Assembly (NCBI RefSeq): GCF_035582795.1
Contig: NC_134369.1
Span: forward strand, 61,628,001 to 61,692,000
Source: Mycteria americana
Lineage: Eukaryota > Chordata > Aves > Ciconiiformes > Ciconiidae
Direction: 5' to 3'
Length of the DNA: 64,000 nucleotides
In this document: positions 54,001 to 64,000 of the stretch, piece by piece
How positions within the stretch are numbered: the first letter of the stretch is position 1
Layout: each line of letters opens with the position of its first letter
The notes under the pieces: model-generated
Told to the model about the DNA's origin: nothing
The model's database searches: none
The model's input: the letters and a program-made list of their open reading frames with translations, nothing else
Program-made: the position numbers and the translations under genes

Positions 54001-54995
54001 ATAATGAGCTGGTGCTTTATACCTATTTTGTGCTCCAACAAATGCAACAACTACAGCAATTATACCATTTCAATGCATAGTTCCCCCAACTTCCAAAACC
54101 CTGATGAAGCACAGCAGTACACAGCAACATATGAACTGCAAGAGGGAGTTTATAATGCAAAAGTTCATTAAGTTTGACCTTTTTCTTTAAATGTTATACG
54201 TACTAAAAATGAAATGCAGCAGTGGTGCTGTATTGTGTGATACCATCTTCATTCTCTTGCTATACAAAGTTCAGCCAATGGTTATTACCCAGCCAGGGCA
54301 AATTTGCTGCTAAAGTTAGAGATGCTATTATATCAGATTGTGCACCAGTGCTCCCACTGCTGTTCTGCAATATGTTCACTTGACATTAGCCAGCGACAAG
54401 AGAGAGAACAGCGAATTCCATTCACGAACATTTATCATTATCAATGACAGCAAGAGAGCCTTGAATTGAAGGTGACATATATACTGCCTGTCTTTTTGCT
54501 TTGTGAGCACAGTCACATTTGCAATCAGGTAGGCAGAGAAGAAGCTGTCCCCAGACTGACCAATCCTGGAGACACCAGCAGGAGCAATGTTTCTATTAAA
54601 GCTCTGCTGCTGGACCTCACAGTAGTAACGAGGTCAGCCTTGGTCATCCTGTGCCTGAATCCATGATGGTCGGAGTGCAATTGTGCTTGTTGGGTCAGTC
54701 ATTTCCAGGACCCAGCTTGTTTGGATCAGTCACGGCCTCGAGTCTGATTTTGTCCAGAGACCACAACAGAAGGCTTCAGCATTCTCAGGATATACTTAAG
54801 AATTTAGGCAGTGTTTTACTGGCTAAGTGACATTAATAGCCAGATTACTTGCAACCAACGAATTGCAAACCGGCTCCCTCAGAAAGGTTTCCTTGCTGGA
54901 ATAGAAAGTGTTGATGAGCAACTATTTCAGCCTGGAAGGCAAGAGTCTTCTCCTCTTCATCCATGGGCTGATCTTTAGTTTGCAGAGATTCACTG
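51050..54995 (-). pseudogene. Partial, intron-containing HSP90AA1 pseudogene
   Basis: Degraded copies of five HSP90AA1 coding exons lie in the right order on the minus strand: first coding exon at about 54847-54995 (QTKDQPMDEEEKTLAFQAEI), second at about 54434-54764 (TKADLV- and SAYLIANVTV-like blocks), third at 53747-53882 ([19 protein letters not shown], ending at a preserved GT donor), fifth at about 51624-51783 (NNIKL and VFIMDSCEALI), and sixth at about 51050-51200 (MLQQSRITKVTRKS). Intron positions match the live gene, so this arose by DNA duplication and not retrotransposition. The charged-linker exon and the last four exons are not recognisable. Several frameshifts, stops and internal deletions make it non-functional; for example, the first exon has lost a segment after the AEI residues. 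It stands about 9 kb upstream of the HSP90AA1 promoter, in the same orientation. Confidence 0.88.
53026..53092 (-). mobile_element. CR1 LINE 3'-end fragment
   Basis: Reverse-complement CR1 end with repeated ATAGAATC/ATCGAATC units followed by AAAAGACCTTTAAGATCATT and GAGTCCAACC. It sits within an intron of the HSP90AA1 pseudogene. Confidence 0.9.
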
Positions 54996-56018
54996 TTAAT
55001 AAGGATAAATACAGCTGAAACCTTACTGCATGTGTATTTATACACACACACACACACTTGACTGTGGCATATGGCTTTTTAAACTGAGTGAAAAAATACA
55101 AATAATTTTGGATATATGTCTTGAGAGCTAAGGACAGAGAAATATAATTATTGTTTCAGATGTATCATTAATACTCCAGTGTATATTTTGGATTTTCACT
55201 TCTCTCTGATTTCTAATTTCTTGCTTGAGATGAAGATAGTGTAGGATGAATAATTGTTTAATCAAGAGGAATTTAGTAGGCTTTTTAATGTAGTCATGTT
55301 AGATTGTATTACAAAGCAAGAAAAGTCATCACAAGATTTGAATTATCATCATTAATTAATTTCCCGTTTACATTCTGGGACATCCCAGAGTTTAAATTTT
55401 ACAGTTATGACAAAATAACAAAGACTAGAGATTCTCACTCTCCTTTAACTGAAATGCTACCTGTATAGGAACACTCTGAGGTAACTATTTAATTTTAAGA
55501 ATAAGCTTGAAATTTCTCTGGGAGAATGAGAGAGATTGGCTTAGTTAGTAAAATGATGAGACTAATATGGACTTGCTCATAATCCATTCAAGTCAGAATA
55601 ATACTGCAAGGAAACACATTTTATTGAAGGGACATGTTATAGTGTAAAGTCCCTCCTGTTGATCATTAACAGTAACCAAGTCTGAAACCACCTAAAGATG
55701 TAGAGTTCCTATTTAAGTTATGCTACTATTTAATGTTCCTATTTAAGTTATGCTTAAACAGTCTCCTTTATTCACCTGTTTTGAATAAAGACCATGAGAG
55801 CCTTGTGTCTCACTACTAGCTGGTTTTATTCTGCCCACAGACTGACTAGAATGATTTAGAAGATTATGACAAGATTATGTTTGAATTTTTCAAAGGGAAG
55901 TGATGGAAAGAAACATACTGTAGCCACATTTCAGCTTACCTTAGCCAAGCAATTAATCTTCATCAGCTAAGTCTGGCATTAAAAGAATCACTGTCATCAC
56001 TCATCTTTCTGCAGAATT
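54996..56018. other. Intergenic, nothing recognised
   Basis: It contains a short CA repeat (about 55042-55059) and a 20-bp direct repeat (GTTCCTATTTAAGTTATGCT, copies about 30 bp apart near 55705-55754). No promoter or first exon for the HSP90AA1 pseudogene is visible. Confidence 0.5.
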
Positions 56019-56175
56019 TACTCTATGTAGGTAACCTTCAAACCACACTTTTAAAAAAAATCAGCCCATCATGTGGTTTAGACATGCAGCAGGAGAAGGA
56101 GAGTAGAGAGAAACTGAACATAGACACTGAGAAACTGAAACTGAACACTCCTTAGGCATGGAGCAAGTCAAGACA
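56019..56175. repeat. Diverged duplicate segment, copy A
   Basis: This segment matches 58098-58235 in the same orientation. Shared blocks are CTTCAAACCACACTTTT, GAGTAGAGAGAAACTGAACA and TTAGGCATGGAG. Copy A has an extra AACTGA-type expansion in the middle. I do not know the family. Confidence 0.75.
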
Positions 56176-56420
56176 GGTGCTGAGAGTGTATTATTCTGAC
56201 ATACCAAGCATCAAAGGCTGACTGGGTTTGCTAACCCATATATTAAAGGCAAGCAGCCTCCTCATCTGTTGTTTAGAAACTATGATCCTGATCCTGTACT
56301 TTGAAAGAGCTTTTATAATCATTTATTCTTACAGAAGGTAAGGAAAATGCTACCTACTCAAAATAGTGTTGACTTATATTGATATGCACAAATATAAATG
56401 ATAATGTTAAGGGTAAACTT

Positions 56421-56570
56421 ACAGAATCACAGAGTGTTTGAGGTTGGAATGAACCTCTGGAGGTCATCTCATCCAATCGTTCTGCTCAAGCAGGGCCACC
56501 TAGAGCAGGTTGCCCATTACTATGTCCACTAACAGCTTCTCTGAAACGAACTCATTGATGGGTGACATCC
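56421..56570 (-). mobile_element. CR1 LINE fragment of an older subfamily
   Basis: The block starts ACAGAATCACAGAGTGTTTG, continues with GAGGTTGGAATGAACCTCTG and CTCAAGCAGGGCCACCTAGA. This is the reverse complement of an avian CR1 3' end of a subfamily different from the young copies at 23 and 45 kb. Confidence 0.88.
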
Positions 56571-58097
56571 CGTTGCAATTACACAAAGTGGACCATGGCC
56601 CTCTCTCAGAAAGAATATTAAAGCTAAACTTTCTACAGGAGCAGCTGATTCCGCCTCATCACACATGGCCTCAGCTCATACAGCACTGAAGAACAGAAAT
56701 GAAAGATATCTCTATTTGTGAATGCAGGGTGGCTAAAGTGCATTAATGGACTGTTCATGTTTCTGAATGCAAATGAACATAGTAGCACCCTAGCTTGTAA
56801 GATTAATCCATTAAAGCAAAAAAGAAGCTTAGAAACGATGTTAGTAATATACTAATGAGGATTCCCCCTTGTACTTGCACTATTGCTACAGTGGGCAAAG
56901 GGAGGAATATGGATCTCTGCGTATGCCCTACTACCCATCTAAGAGCTGGGACATGAGAGTTCAGCATGAAGTCTGTCGAGTTTGCAATGCTGTTAGAATT
57001 CACCAGATGGGGCTAATACAGCAAATATAAATATTCTCTATAGAAGTCATACTGAAAAATATATATAGATAGGTAGAGAGAGCGATATATACTTGTATAT
57101 ATGGCATAGGAGTTTTAACCTTCTAAACGTATTTTTTTTTAAGTTAACCCCCTCAATGAGTCCATTATTTATAATAAATACTTTGTTTCAATAATTTTCT
57201 ATGAATTACATGTTTAACTATTCAAACATTCACCACCACTCCACAAACCAATAGCTGTCTCAGGAAACCTGAAGGTTAGATCAGGCTTGCTTATTTTAAA
57301 TTTTTTAAAAATCTCTAAACAACTATAAAACTGCATATATAAAAATGGAAGGGTGTATGTTGTCTTCCATTCCTAGATATTAGGCTTTTTTTCTATGCTT
57401 AAATAAAAATACAAATAAATGTTGTAAAAATTAGTTTAAGCTTATAAATGTGTATGGCTTTCCCTTTTCATATGGTGCACTGATACAGAGACTGGTCCTG
57501 TCTCCGAAGTCCATCTCCCAGATTTAGTGTCATGTAGAGACTCTGAACATATTTAGACATCGCAGTGAAGTTTTAGTTAGCTGATATTAAAAAAAGGAAA
57601 TCCCTGTGTGCCAGTGCATCTATCAAATGTCCTTGTCTGTGTCAAATCACTGAATCAGGAAGTTACTATTTGAAAATTGAAAGTAATTGCCTGTGAAAGA
57701 TGTCAGACTGATGCTCTCTATATTCTACCATGTCTTTAATAAGCAATTCTATCATTATTACTACCAAAGGGGATGAAAATACATTAAGATTTAGTATGTA
57801 TCTACCCTATATTTGATTTTAGCACATTATACCTAGTTATGAAAATAAAAATAACAGTGAACAAATAGACATCAGATGGCATTTAACTAAACTGACTGAA
57901 CAGCTATTGGGAAATGACATAAATCATGTTATACCTAGCACGTGGTCATAGAAAGATGGAGACAAAAGACAAGGAATGTCACACTAATGTGCATAGTTGC
58001 TTAAATGATTACTGATATGTTCCATAAGAACATAATATTGCATGAGCTGGATAAGGATGATAGTTTCAGGTAAACCAGAAAAGCAGGGACCCAAGAG
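56571..58097. other. Intergenic, nothing recognised
   Basis: AT-rich, with a TA/GATA-rich patch at 57058-57110. No gene was seen. Confidence 0.4.
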
Positions 58098-58235
58098 CCT
58101 ACTCTACATAGGTAATCTTCAAACCACACTTTTCTTTAATAATCCCATCACTTGCTTTATATATGCAGCAAGAGGGAGAGAGTAGAGAGAAACTGAACAA
58201 GTCTCATTAGGCATGGAGGAAGTCAGACTTCCAGT
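58098..58235. repeat. Diverged duplicate segment, copy B
   Basis: Counterpart of 56019-56175, about 2.1 kb away, in direct orientation. It shares CTTCAAACCACACTTTT and the GAGTAGAGAGAAACTGAACA block. Confidence 0.75.
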
Positions 58236-61214
58236 TAGACAAACACATAGACTGCTAAAAGCCAGAGTGCTGATTATTTTTTACGATGAATTAAATTTTT
58301 TGTGTGATGAAGTTATAAGGTACATATGATAATGACATAAGGATGGATGCGTCATAGCAATACATCCCCATTCTCCTCAGCCAACCTCTCTTTGTCTTGT
58401 AGATGACAAAATCTCTATCATAAAAAAAAAATCTCACTTTGATGGAAAAATTGTATTGGGAAGTTTTGACTAAACAGTCACACAGTTCCACTCACCGATC
58501 TTCCAGCTCCTAGATATGAGTAAGTTCTGGACACCAGATGGATAGCAAAGACTTGTGAATTTAACTTATGCCCGTCTTGACTTACAAATAAAAGTCATGA
58601 GCATGACCATAATAATGACCATAATGAAGCCAGCACATAATTCAGAGAAATAAGCTCTCCTTTCTTTAAATGTGCAATGATTCAACTAGCGCTGAACGAA
58701 CAGCCTGTGCTATGCAGTACCCAAAGCTCCTGTGCTTCAGTGAGCTCATAGAAAAACTCATAAAAAGTCTCATTAGAAGATCATCTATCTAAAACTTCAA
58801 TGCTTCATCTAAAACAATTTGGAGACTGTCATTCAGGCCATGGAACTGCAATTACACTTACGACACTGATGGAGAATCTCCTCCTATGACTGTACAGAAA
58901 GCAGATAGCCATTCTTCTGAAGTTCTCTGCAACATGTTTGAGATAAGATTGCCTCATGTGAGAAAGGTGATAAGGGAACGTAGATTGTGCTAACAAGTTT
59001 TCAGTCCTTCTTTGAGAAATACACCAAAGCAACAGAGAAAGATCTCACCATCAGTTAGGTAGATGACCTGGGGGAGACTGAGGAACCTACGATAAATTTA
59101 AGACATCCATGCACATACCTCTCTTAAGTGCAAAATGTTCAGAGGCTCTTGATTCTGGTCACCTTTTAGAACTTACTCACTTGTTTGTTTTAGGCTGGTA
59201 ATGCTTCCCTTTCCTTGGCTGTTAAAGTCCATTCTTTCCAGGGACACCTTTTTCAGCTTTTCTTATTTCCTGTTCTGCTTAGGGAGTCTTAAATCACACA
59301 ATGGCAGCCACTTTTCTTGCATGGATGACTGTTAACTAACTGTTGCTCACACCAACTACAGGTTACTTGGCTGACCTGCAACACCTATCAGTAACCATGT
59401 ATTATCATAACACGATAACATGAGCTTCCCAATGAGAACCAGCTGAACAAAGATGGAAGATAAAATAATTTCGAAGCATTTACGTACTGAATCTTTTGTT
59501 GCTTAAGTTACAAACACACAAGAGTCTATCGCAGACTGCAGTTTAGGAGTGTTCTTGGCCTTCTCGATGGCACTACATTTTCACACTGCAACGCTGATAA
59601 GCATCACTGTCTAGAAATTCCAGTTTTGTAAGAAACTCAGTCGTTGCTGCTGGCCAACAATCAGACCTTACTTATTCACAGGTTTGTCATTCCTCAGCTG
59701 GATTACAGCAATACCATATGTATGGATGTCTTCCATATTTAGAGAGTTTTGCGAAGTATAGAATGCTGTAGCACATCTTAGAAACACAAGCTATTTGTAG
59801 GCATATCAAACCAATCTCTCTGGCTTTCCATAGAATTTACATTAAATTCATTATCTCAGTCTTATCTTCAGAGAACATAATTTCCAGGACAGCTACAGCT
59901 TCAACAACTGCTGTTGACAAGAACAGCACTCTTCACTATGGAGGTAAGGTAGTCTGTTCAGGAGACAACTTACAGAGAGCTGATTGCAAACAGCAAAATG
60001 AAATCTTCCAAAGACAAAACAGAGTTCATCCAATCCCAACTGCAAAGCAGATTTATTTTACCTTGTCTTCTTTAAAAACATATTTTAAAATGTTTTTTAA
60101 AATATCCATTTAAGTAATAGAACCCCCCAACTACGAAAACAACATTTTTCACATGCTCTTGCTCTTGAGAAAGGATGAGAGTACAAACAACATGCAATCT
60201 ATTCTAGCATGGCAGACACTTACTTGATAACACCCTTTCACTTTGTAATCCATATCATAATGCATTATCTCATGTATTTAGTGTTAAATGTATGTAGTGG
60301 TTAAGAAGAGATTCTTAATGCAAATAAAGAGCTATGAAACTATGCCACAAACAAAATTTTCTCATGATGAAAGCAAGTTAGACATACTTTAAAGTCCATG
60401 TAAGTAATTGGAAACATATTTCCAACACTAGTTATTTTTCTTCTCCCCATATTAAATGGAACTTGCATGCCATTCTCCTCACCAGCATCAAGCTTTTGGC
60501 TAGTTCAGATGTGTTGCTTACATATCTCTGTATGCCTCTGTCTGTTAGCAATTCACACACATTCATAATTTGTTAAAATTTGACACATTGCAGAGCTTTT
60601 GACTCTTCTGACTCTTAAGCCAGTCACACACTAAATGCCTAAACTGGTTTTGGCTTCAGAAGTCTAAGCAAGACTTGACAGACCTACTATAGTTGACAGA
60701 CACTGCAGAGATGGTCTCCCAGTTCCTGCGTTATAATCTGCAAGCAGCACACGCTAGAATAGATACTGTTTGCATGATGGAATATGGGTGTAGTCACCAT
60801 CTTTTTTTTTTTGCCTCAGAAGAGCCGGTAAAAACATCACTAATATCAGTTGTTACACTTTTAGGGAAGTAACAGATGGCATTCAAATTCAAGCATAGAA
60901 AAGTTTTGTTGATAACTGTACTTGTATTACATAAGTTTTAAGGCTGCAGTTTCCTCATAGCCAGCAAAAGCACTATTAATACTACATCCTGAAAAGTTGC
61001 AGGACCAATTTATGCTCTGCATAAATCAAAGGACCACACTGTTTTATCAATGTTAGTGAATTTTGTTCATGTCTGTTTTCCAATTTGCCAAAACATTTGC
61101 GAAAAGTAAAGGCACAATACAGCAGTGATTCTGACTGACTTCTATTTATTGGTTATGCAGTGCATACAAAAGTACACATCTAGGGGTGTCCTCATGGGAT
61201 CATTTCAGAACTAT
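58236..61214. other. Intergenic, nothing recognised
   Basis: No gene, RNA or known repeat found. Minus-strand frames at 58291-58491 and 58829-59032 show no domain. Confidence 0.4.
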
Positions 61215-61970
61215 GATCTTTGGTTAGCTTGAAACAGAAGAATTTACAAGGCGTACAGAGAATTTTTTCATAAGGCTTATCTCTGTAATCTCTTTTTTCC
61301 CATTCTTTAACCAAGTATTTGGTGAGTATTGTTGATGGAGCTGTACAATAGTGTTCTTGTGACTTGCAGCTGTGTTTTTCAAATGAATATTTGTCTTGGA
61401 TTCTCTGTGGAATCTCTCAGCAGCTTTTATTGATGTTTCTTGGTAAATGTTAAACACTACATCAATTCTTTGACTTTCTGCACCATCATGTACTGCTGAT
61501 AACCAGGTACTTGTTAACTTTGTTTATTCTTTGGATCACACTCATTCCATCAGTGACAGATGGCCTGCTGTCGTTTCAGTACGATTTGCATTCCTCACGG
61601 TCCCTCTACCAAAGTTGCCTGCTTTGTTCTTCCAAGTGATCTATCCAATGTTGTCAGTGTGTAATGAATAAGACATACTGAGTATGCCTGCTTGCAGCAA
61701 CACTTTTGTTGTTGTTCTTGTTGTTGTTGTTAAATCCTTGTCTGTTTTGAATATTGTTATTATTTAGAGACCCTTGCATTCCCTGTTCTTCTTTTGGTGA
61801 CTGAAAACATTCTGACCTTCTCTCTGGAAATCCATTCATGAAATTTCCGCATGAAAGAACCACTCTCGAGACGATTCTTAAAATAATTGCAGGTCTGCTC
61901 ACCTACTTTATGTGCTTTTAGGAGGTCATCAATACCATCTGGCAGGGCTGTCTGATAAGCTGACAAGATC
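61215..61970 (-). pseudogene. Fossil of an uncharacterised repeat-like protein family
   Basis: Reading the minus strand, pieces in several frames line up in order: DGIDDLLKAHKVGEQ...YFK...RKFHEW (61970-61790), an Asn-rich insert from a GTT repeat, then RPSVTDGMSVIQRINKV (about 61560-61510), IYQETSIKAAERFHRES (about 61450-61400), and EWEKRDYRDKPYEKILC with FCFKLTKD (about 61310-61217). From memory this order and these motifs resemble a large uncharacterised protein family, often multicopy, in cnidarian, fish and other animal genomes. The match is unverified. Repeated frame changes and stops show that it is dead. The fragment ends before the acidic segments that I expect further downstream in that family. 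It has no link to HSP90AA1 or WDR20 beyond position. Confidence 0.5.
61704..61733. repeat. GTT trinucleotide repeat
   Basis: An imperfect TTG/GTT run with one CTT interruption; on the minus strand it gives the Asn-rich stretch of the fossil. Confidence 0.8.
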
Positions 61971-63449
61971 TATTGGCATTATTGATTGGCTTTATCTTAA
62001 GAATTTCAAGCAAGGCTTCAATACCTGGCCTTTTGGAACTTTGATTATCTGCACTTGTTCAGATATTCACTCAGACACATACCCTATTCTGCATGGGTTA
62101 ACCTGGAGATCTTCGACTGTTTCATGTCTCTCAGCTACCTTATACTATTATTTTGATGGTGAGCAGCAAGATAATATTTAGCTGCAAGCTAAATCTCTTT
62201 GAACTAAATTGATTTGAAACTAAATCTCTTTAACCCCCTGGAATCTGAGCAGACTTCTGTGGTTGAGCTCATCTAGTGGAAAGAAAGGGAGGTCCTGCTT
62301 CCCTCCAGCTCTGCTGTGCATTCCTGTCCCCTCCCTTACATAGTCAGTGCTTTTCATTTAACCCTATTCATTTCACATTTGGAGGGAGTTTAATTCTCTA
62401 TCCATTTATCTTTCAGAACTGGCTCATCATGAGGTCAGATGAGCACTGGTGCTGGTGAAGGAAGTAGCAGCAGCAGCTAGTCAGTCAAGAACAGAGCAAG
62501 ACAACCCCTTTGGTAGCAGCCACATTAGAGCAACACAGCTATAGCATGAAACTATACCTTGAAAGTGTGTTTTATATTGTTAATATAAGATGATCTAACT
62601 CCGTGCTGCTAATCTTCCCCTAGTTGCACATTCCCCACTCCTTCCTTATTTTGACTCTAGCAATTCTGTGATGAGTTGGATCAGCCTGGTAGCTGATCAA
62701 CAGTTTGCTTACCTGAGAACCCCACATTTCTTTGTGTGTGTTAGTTTTCAAGTGGATCTGACTCACCCTTTGGTTGCATGACTACTAGAACTGATGCAAG
62801 AGAAGTAATGGAAATACGTACCTGAAGATAGAGGAGAGGTCAAAGCCCTTTTTTACAGCTGGAGACCAGTCTTAGGTTAGCTTGAGTCAATCATGAGGCT
62901 GTAGTTAGACAAACTCTTTAAGCTGAAACTGCTGCCAAAAGAAACAGTCCTGCTTCCCTGCCCAGTTAAAACAATCCTTTCCAACCCTGAGCCACTTCCT
63001 TCTGACATTGATCTGGTTCACCGTGCAACACAGCTGGTTGTATAGTTGCATGATGATCAGAACAATGAAGTGAGTTATCTGACAACCAGTTTTTCAGGTT
63101 AACATTTCAGGTCAACTCCCCAGCCTGGCTCTGCGTGCAGCTGGCAGTTTAGAGGCTGGTGTAGAGCTGGAAGGACGGTGGCACCGTCTCCTTCACGGGC
63201 AGCGTGGCCTTGACATGAAGCATCAAAGTACAGCTGCACATTTGCATTTGCTGTCTCTTCACTGCCTTACCCATGGGACTGTCCCAGCAGGGTTTAGCAA
63301 CCCCATCTGACCAGGCTTTCAGGAGCTGGCAGGTGCGCTGGCAGTAACCTGTGGACAAAGCTGGCCAGGGCCAAGGCAAACGAGCCTACAAAGGCAGCCA
63401 GGGTGGTGGCACCCCATTTTGGCTGCCCCATGGTGGAGGCTCCCACCTG
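61971..63449. other. Intergenic, upstream of WDR20
   Basis: Unrecognised sequence that becomes GC-richer after 63.1 kb. The + strand frame at 61912-62181 overlaps the minus-strand fossil and has no support of its own. Confidence 0.4.
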
Positions 63450-63975
63450 GAAGCCATCACCCCTACCAAACGGCGCTGCCCCAGCGCACACGGACACCTC
63501 TCCGACTCCCATTCGGCACCTCAGGCGGTGGCGGTTACCATCTCACCCCACGCGCTGCCAGGGTCAGACGCCCACGTACTGAGGCGACGGGTCCCCGTGG
63601 GCCCGAAAAGCCTCTCCTCACACCCACCAGCCGGCGCCCGACCCCTTCTCTCCGCGTCCCCCACAGCACGCGCACTGCAGCGCAAGCACCGCACTCCGGC
63701 ACCATCTTGAGCGACCCCCGCCCGCTGGGTGGCCCCCGCCCCCGGCGCCACGCCCCCCGTCCCGCAAGCCCCGCCCCTTCCCCGCGAGGGCCCCCTCCAA
63801 GGGCAGGCAGCCCGGCGCGTGCGCAGACGCGCAGTAAACAGGCGCCGCCGCTCCTCCCCCTTACGCCGTTTGCGTGGCCGCCTCCGCGCAGGGCCGCTCG
63901 AGCGCCGCCGGCGGCGGCGGTTGCGCAGTGGCGCTACATCCGGGCACTGGGGCAGGATGAATGCTCCTTTCCAAG
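63450..63975 (+). promoter_or_regulatory. WDR20: CpG-island promoter and 5' UTR of WDR20
   Basis: A strong CpG-rich block with no TATA box runs into the WDR20 start codon. It has the composition of a dispersed housekeeping promoter. The transcription start cannot be placed from sequence alone. Confidence 0.75.
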
Positions 63976-64000
63976 ATGGCGGCGGAGGGAGGAGGGAAGG
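63976..64000 (+). CDS. WDR20: WDR20 start (first 8 codons, truncated by the window edge)
   Basis: WDR20 is a WD40-repeat protein that, with WDR48/UAF1, activates the deubiquitinases USP12 and USP46. Only MAAEGGGK is visible, after a Kozak-like CCAAGATGG. Mammalian WDR20 begins MATEGGGK, and WDR20 is the gene next to HSP90AA1 on the + strand in mammals, so the call rests on eight residues plus synteny. The exon continues beyond 64000. Confidence 0.85.

Noticed and set aside
63351-63800. Open frames on both strands before WDR20
   Set aside because: GC-rich promoter sequence; no coding signature.

Overview
The window is nuclear DNA from a bird. The evidence is a set of CR1 LINEs ending in three GATTCTGT octamers, a solo LTR of avian endogenous-retrovirus type, and vertebrate spliced genes with short introns. 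The order DYNC1H1(+) - HSP90AA1(-) - WDR20(+) is the same as at human 14q32.31. The species cannot be told from what I can see.

Layout: 1535-9133 holds the last 14 exons of DYNC1H1 (cytoplasmic dynein heavy chain) on the + strand, with a solo LTR in one intron. From 12.7 to 15.5 kb, three minus-strand exons with good splice signals belong to a gene I do not recognise. A strongly diverged, frameshifted paralogue of its last exon lies at 27.3-27.8 kb. A 3-kb CR1 sits between them (20.35-23.35 kb). HSP90AA1 (HSP90 alpha, 728 aa, ten coding exons plus a 5' non-coding exon) runs on the minus strand from 41.7 to 33.0 kb. It has a TATA box, a five-unit heat-shock element and a CpG island. A second CR1, with an open reverse-transcriptase frame, is at 44.4-45.8 kb.

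From 51 to 55 kb there is a decayed, intron-containing partial copy of HSP90AA1, on the same strand and upstream of the live gene. At 61.2-62.0 kb there is a broken fossil on the minus strand that resembles an uncharacterised repeat-like protein family found in other animals. The window ends in a CpG-island promoter and the first eight codons of WDR20.

The three host genes are housekeeping genes (motor, chaperone, WD-repeat adaptor of deubiquitinases) and are not an operon-like unit. The novelty lies in the accessory material: the unknown minus-strand gene pair, the HSP90AA1 pseudogene, the 61-kb fossil, and the pair of direct-orientation CR1s that bracket HSP90AA1. All exon limits were set by eye from splice signals and reading-frame continuity, not by alignment software.
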